Source: JAGTRP01 sp050259815
GTDB taxonomy: Bacteria; Pseudomonadota; Gammaproteobacteria; Burkholderiales; Rhodocyclaceae
Assembly (NCBI GenBank): GCA_050259815.1
Contig: JBLNBI010000146.1
Span: 1 to 8,394 of the forward strand
Direction: 5' to 3'
Length of the DNA: 8,394 bases
Shown: one piece after another, positions 6,646 to 8,394 of the stretch
Layout of the letters: each line of letters opens with the position of its first letter
How positions within the stretch are numbered: the stretch's first letter is position 1
Notes under the pieces: generated by a model
Databases searched by the model: none
What the model was told of the DNA's origin: nothing
The model's input: the letters and a program-made list of their open reading frames with translations, nothing else
Program-made: the position numbers and the translations under genes

Positions 6646-6653
6646 ATTATAAT
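6646..6653. promoter_or_regulatory. Palindromic ATTATAAT giving a -10 hexamer on both strands between PIN gene and dusC
   Basis: The eight-base palindrome contains a perfect TATAAT reading toward dusC (6648-6653) and another reading toward the PIN gene (complement of 6646-6651). It stands out as an AT island in GC-rich surroundings within a 55-base divergent gap. Neither direction has a recognisable -35 at 16-18 bases. Toward dusC it would give a leader of roughly 30 bases; toward the PIN gene almost none. Confidence 0.4.
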
Positions 6654-6692
6654 GCGGCCCTTCTTCCCAGCCCTTCCCGAAGCTCGTTCGCC

Positions 6693-7652
6693 ATGTCCCG
6701 AATTATCCTTGCTCCCATGCATGGCCTCGCCGACGCTATCCTGCGGGACGTGCTGACGGCCATCGGCGGCTACGACTGGTGCGTGACCGAATTCATCCGG
6801 GTGTCCGGGTCCCTGCTGCCCATCCGCTGTTTCACCCGGATCAGCCCGGAGTTGCTGAATGGCAGCCGCACTGCGGCCGGGACGCCGGTACGGGTCCAAC
6901 TCATGGGGTCCGATCCCGTGTGCCTGGCAGAAAACGCCGCCCGCCTGGCGGAGCTGAAACCGGCGGGCATCGACTTGAACTTCGGCTGCCCGGCGCCCCT
7001 GGTGAATCGCCATGGCGGCGGGGCGGCGCTCCTCAGCGACCCTGAACTCCTTTTCCGCATCGTCTCTGCCGTGCGCCCGGTCGTGCCGGCCTCTATCCCC
7101 TTTTCCGCCAAGATGCGCCTGGGCATCGCCGACCCGGCGGCTTCCCTCGACTGCGCCCGGGCCCTAGCGGCCGGGGGCGCCGATGAACTGATCGTCCATG
7201 GCCGCACCAAGGTGGACGGCTACCGGCCGCCGGCCCGCTGGGAATGGATCGCCCGAGTGCGGGAGGCGGTAACGGTGCCCGTCATCGCCAATGGCGAGGT
7301 GTGGACGCCCGCCGATTACAAGCGTTGCCGGGCTGAAACCGGGTGTGTTGACGTCATGGTGGGACGCGGCGCCGTCACCGATCCCCTGCTGGCCCGCCGC
7401 CTGCGGGGCGAGGCAGTCGGCGGCTGGGAAGAACTGGTTCCCGCCCTGAGCCGCTTCTGGTCCGGGGCGCGCCGCAAGGTGGAGTCCCGCTATGCCCCCG
7501 GCCGCCTCAAGCTGTGGCTCGGCCTGCTGCAGCGGGCCTATCCCGAGGCGGAAGCCCTTTTCCTCCGCTGCCGGCCACTGAAGTTGGCCGCCGAGATTGA
7601 CGCCGTCCTGGCCGAGGCGGGCATCCTTACCGACCTGCCCCTCGCCGCATGA
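6693..7652 (+). CDS. dusC: tRNA-dihydrouridine(16) synthase DusC
   Basis: DusC is a flavin enzyme that uses NADPH to reduce a uridine in the tRNA D-loop (U16 in E. coli) to dihydrouridine. The 319-residue product aligns across the whole E. coli protein (315). Seen: ILAPMHGLADAILRDVL (5-21) for the FMN-binding barrel start, CVTEFIRV (30-37), VRVQLMGSD (67-75), and the catalytic cysteine Cys99 in DLNFGCPAPLVNRHGGGA. Also present are AKMRLG (139-144) with its FMN-site lysine, ELIVHGRTKVDGYR (165-178), VIANGEVW (197-204) and VMVGRGA (221-227). The CVTEF and NxxGGGA patterns favour DusC over DusA or DusB. I chose ATG 6693 because MSRIILAPM matches the family start; an in-frame ATG at 6636 would place the promoter-like TATAAT inside the gene. 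There is no strong ribosome site. The stop overlaps the next gene as ATGA. Confidence 0.93.
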   Translation: MSRIILAPMHGLADAILRDVLTAIGGYDWCVTEFIRVSGSLLPIRCFTRISPELLNGSRTAAGTPVRVQLMGSDPVCLAENAARLAELKPAGIDLNFGCPAPLVNRHGGGAALLSDPELLFRIVSAVRPVVPASIPFSAKMRLGIADPAASLDCARALAAGGADELIVHGRTKVDGYRPPARWEWIARVREAVTVPVIANGEVWTPADYKRCRAETGCVDVMVGRGAVTDPLLARRLRGEAVGGWEELVPALSRFWSGARRKVESRYAPGRLKLWLGLLQRAYPEAEALFLRCRPLKLAAEIDAVLAEAGILTDLPLAA

Positions 7653-7969
7653 CCAGCCCCTGCCAATCCTGCGGCGCCTGCTGCGCCGCCTTCCGGGTCG
7701 ATTTCCATCCCGCCGAGCTGGCGGGCGGGGCATTCGCCTGGGGCGAGGGGGTGCCGAAGTCCATGACGGTTCCTGTGACGTCCCAGCTTGTCCGGATGGC
7801 CGGGACCGACAATTCGCCGCCCCGCTGCGTCGCCCTCAAGGGGGAGGTGGGCGTCCAGGTCGCCTGTAGCATCTACGAGGGCCGGCCTTCGCCCTGTCGG
7901 GAATTCGACGTGGAGCACGGGGCCTGCAACCGGGCCCGCCGGCTCCGCGGTCTGCCGCCACTGCCTTGA
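7649..7969 (+). CDS. YkgJ-family cysteine cluster protein (putative zinc- or iron-binding)
   Basis: The 106-residue product belongs to the YkgJ/CxxCxxCC group of small metal-binding proteins whose biochemical role is not established. Eight cysteines are seen: Cys5, Cys8, Cys11 and Cys12 in CQSCGACC near the N-terminus, then Cys60 (PPRC), Cys73 (VACSIYEGRPSPCREF), Cys83 and Cys93. The IYEGRPSPCREF stretch is the family hallmark. The family is thought to bind zinc or iron; the metal cannot be told from sequence. There is no signal peptide or membrane helix, so it is probably cytoplasmic. Its ATG overlaps the dusC stop as ATGA and lacks a ribosome site, so translation is probably coupled to dusC. 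That suggests co-expression, but not necessarily a shared function. Confidence 0.85.
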   Translation: MTSPCQSCGACCAAFRVDFHPAELAGGAFAWGEGVPKSMTVPVTSQLVRMAGTDNSPPRCVALKGEVGVQVACSIYEGRPSPCREFDVEHGACNRARRLRGLPPLP

Positions 7970-8085
7970 CCCGCTTGCCCATTGGCATAAAAACAATTTA
8001 TCCCCGATTTGGTGGGGTAAGCCTGTGGATAAGGTCGGGATAGTTGCTGTAAGCGCTTGTCCCGGCGGGATAAACCGGTGTGCGC
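7970..8085. promoter_or_regulatory. Intergenic patch between convergent genes with a perfect DnaA box
   Basis: This 116-base gap is clearly AT-richer than its flanks and separates the ends of two convergent genes, so promoters are not required here. It holds TTATCCACA on the minus strand (8024-8032), an exact match to the consensus DnaA box. Weaker relatives on the same strand are CTATCCCGA (8035-8043), TTACCCCAC (8012-8020) and TTATCCCGC (8065-8073). An 8-base palindrome, AAGCGCTT, occurs at 8051-8058. There is no sign of dnaA, dnaN or gidA nearby, so this is not evidently the chromosomal origin. Confidence 0.4.
7986..8020 (-). terminator. Possible Rho-independent terminator of nfi
   Basis: Read on the minus strand, bases 8020 to 7998 form a short stem, TTA-CCCC pairing with GGGG-TAA across an eight-base loop with one bulged base. 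ATTGTTTTTA follows, giving a U-rich tail. The stem is only seven pairs and the T-run is several bases away, so the call is weak. On the plus strand the hairpin has no T-run and so would not serve the YkgJ gene. Confidence 0.3.
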
Positions 8086-8394
8086 CTATTTTTTGTGCAA
8101 CGGGTCGGGGCCGGAGGCCAGGCGATGGGCCCAACGGGTGGTTTCCGGCAGACGGTAGCGGGTCAGCGCCCGCATCACCCAGTGCAGGGCGGTTTCCAGG
8201 CAGATGCGGTGGCCGGGAGAAATGTAGAGGGGAGCGATCCCGACCCGGCTGCGCAGGACGGCGCCAATGGTTTCCCCCTTATCCACCAAAGGGGTCCATT
8301 CGCCGCGCCCCTCGGGCACCGGGCCATGGCGGCCGGTGAGCCGGCTCTTGCCGACGCCGATGCTGGGGAAGTCCGCCACCAGACCCAGGTGGCT
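8086..8394 (-). CDS. nfi: Endonuclease V (deoxyinosine 3' endonuclease), C-terminal part only
   Basis: Endonuclease V nicks DNA one base 3' to deoxyinosine and starts repair of deaminated adenines. Only the last 102 residues are in the window; the N-terminal part, with most of the metal-binding acidic residues, lies beyond the right edge. The visible piece starts SHLGLVADFPSIGVGKSRLTG, matching the family SH-GLL-D-PTIGVAK block with its conserved lysine. It continues with PLVDKGETIGAVLRSR, PLYISPGHRICLETAL and RYRLPETTRWAHRLAS, all close to family consensus. It ends shortly after, in LHKK and a TAG stop. A GTG at 8379 within the visible part is not the start, because conserved residues continue to the window edge. 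It converges with the dusC-YkgJ pair. The visible part is intact. Confidence 0.93.
   Translation of the reverse strand, partial: SHLGLVADFPSIGVGKSRLTGRHGPVPEGRGEWTPLVDKGETIGAVLRSRVGIAPLYISPGHRICLETALHWVMRALTRYRLPETTRWAHRLASGPDPLHKK

Noticed and set aside
6552..6692. An extended dusC start upstream of 6693, including an ATG at 6636.
   Set aside because: It would run over the PIN gene start and the TATAAT site, and the added residues have no counterpart in DusC proteins.
6009..7013. A 334-codon minus-strand frame spanning the PIN gene and the start of dusC.
   Set aside because: It is low-complexity Arg/Gly/Pro-rich sequence that crosses three well-supported genes in other frames.
8060..8070. 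The short hairpin TCCC-GGC-GGGA as a terminator.
   Set aside because: The stem is four base pairs with a three-base loop, and no T-run follows on either strand.
7597..8339. Other-frame open reading frames across the YkgJ gene, the intergenic gap and nfi (for example 7788-8339 on the plus strand).
   Set aside because: They are compositional shadows; the YkgJ cysteine pattern and the endonuclease V blocks fix the true frames.

Overview
The window is GC-rich chromosomal DNA, dense with genes. It most resembles a betaproteobacterium, perhaps of the Rhodocyclaceae type: it carries a DUF2863 gene, a family I know mainly from betaproteobacteria, next to a BioH/BioC-type biotin operon. No tRNA, rRNA, CRISPR array, insertion sequence or prophage gene is visible. 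The assignment to an organism is inference from gene content and base composition only.

Left part (1-4954, all on the minus strand): one tightly packed transcription unit read right to left, DUF2863 - bioA - bioF - bioH - bioC. Every junction overlaps (1, 3, 4 and 17 shared bases), so the genes are probably translationally coupled. BioC methylates malonyl-ACP so that fatty acid synthesis can build a pimeloyl chain. BioH removes the methyl group to release pimeloyl-ACP. BioF condenses that with alanine to KAPA, and BioA transaminates KAPA to DAPA. bioC runs off the left edge; bioD and bioB are not in the window. The DUF2863 protein is of unknown function.

Middle (4955-6224): a 90-base divergent promoter region with a conspicuous 23-base near-palindrome, then yaaA (peroxide stress protein) on the plus strand, followed by a small unrecognised exported protein with two C-terminal cysteines.

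Right part (6218-8394): a PIN-domain ribonuclease gene on the minus strand overlaps the end of the small exported gene tail to tail. It diverges from dusC (tRNA-dihydrouridine synthase), and the two share a palindromic ATTATAAT that gives a -10 hexamer on each strand. dusC is coupled by ATGA to a YkgJ-type cysteine-cluster gene. A 116-base AT-richer gap with a perfect DnaA box and a possible terminator separates these from nfi (endonuclease V), which enters from the right edge on the minus strand.

Most of the window is ordinary housekeeping sequence. The observations most worth a second look are the DUF2863-biotin coupling, the near-palindrome at its promoter, the DnaA-box patch, and the small exported protein. 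I do not see convincing evidence for a wholly new system.
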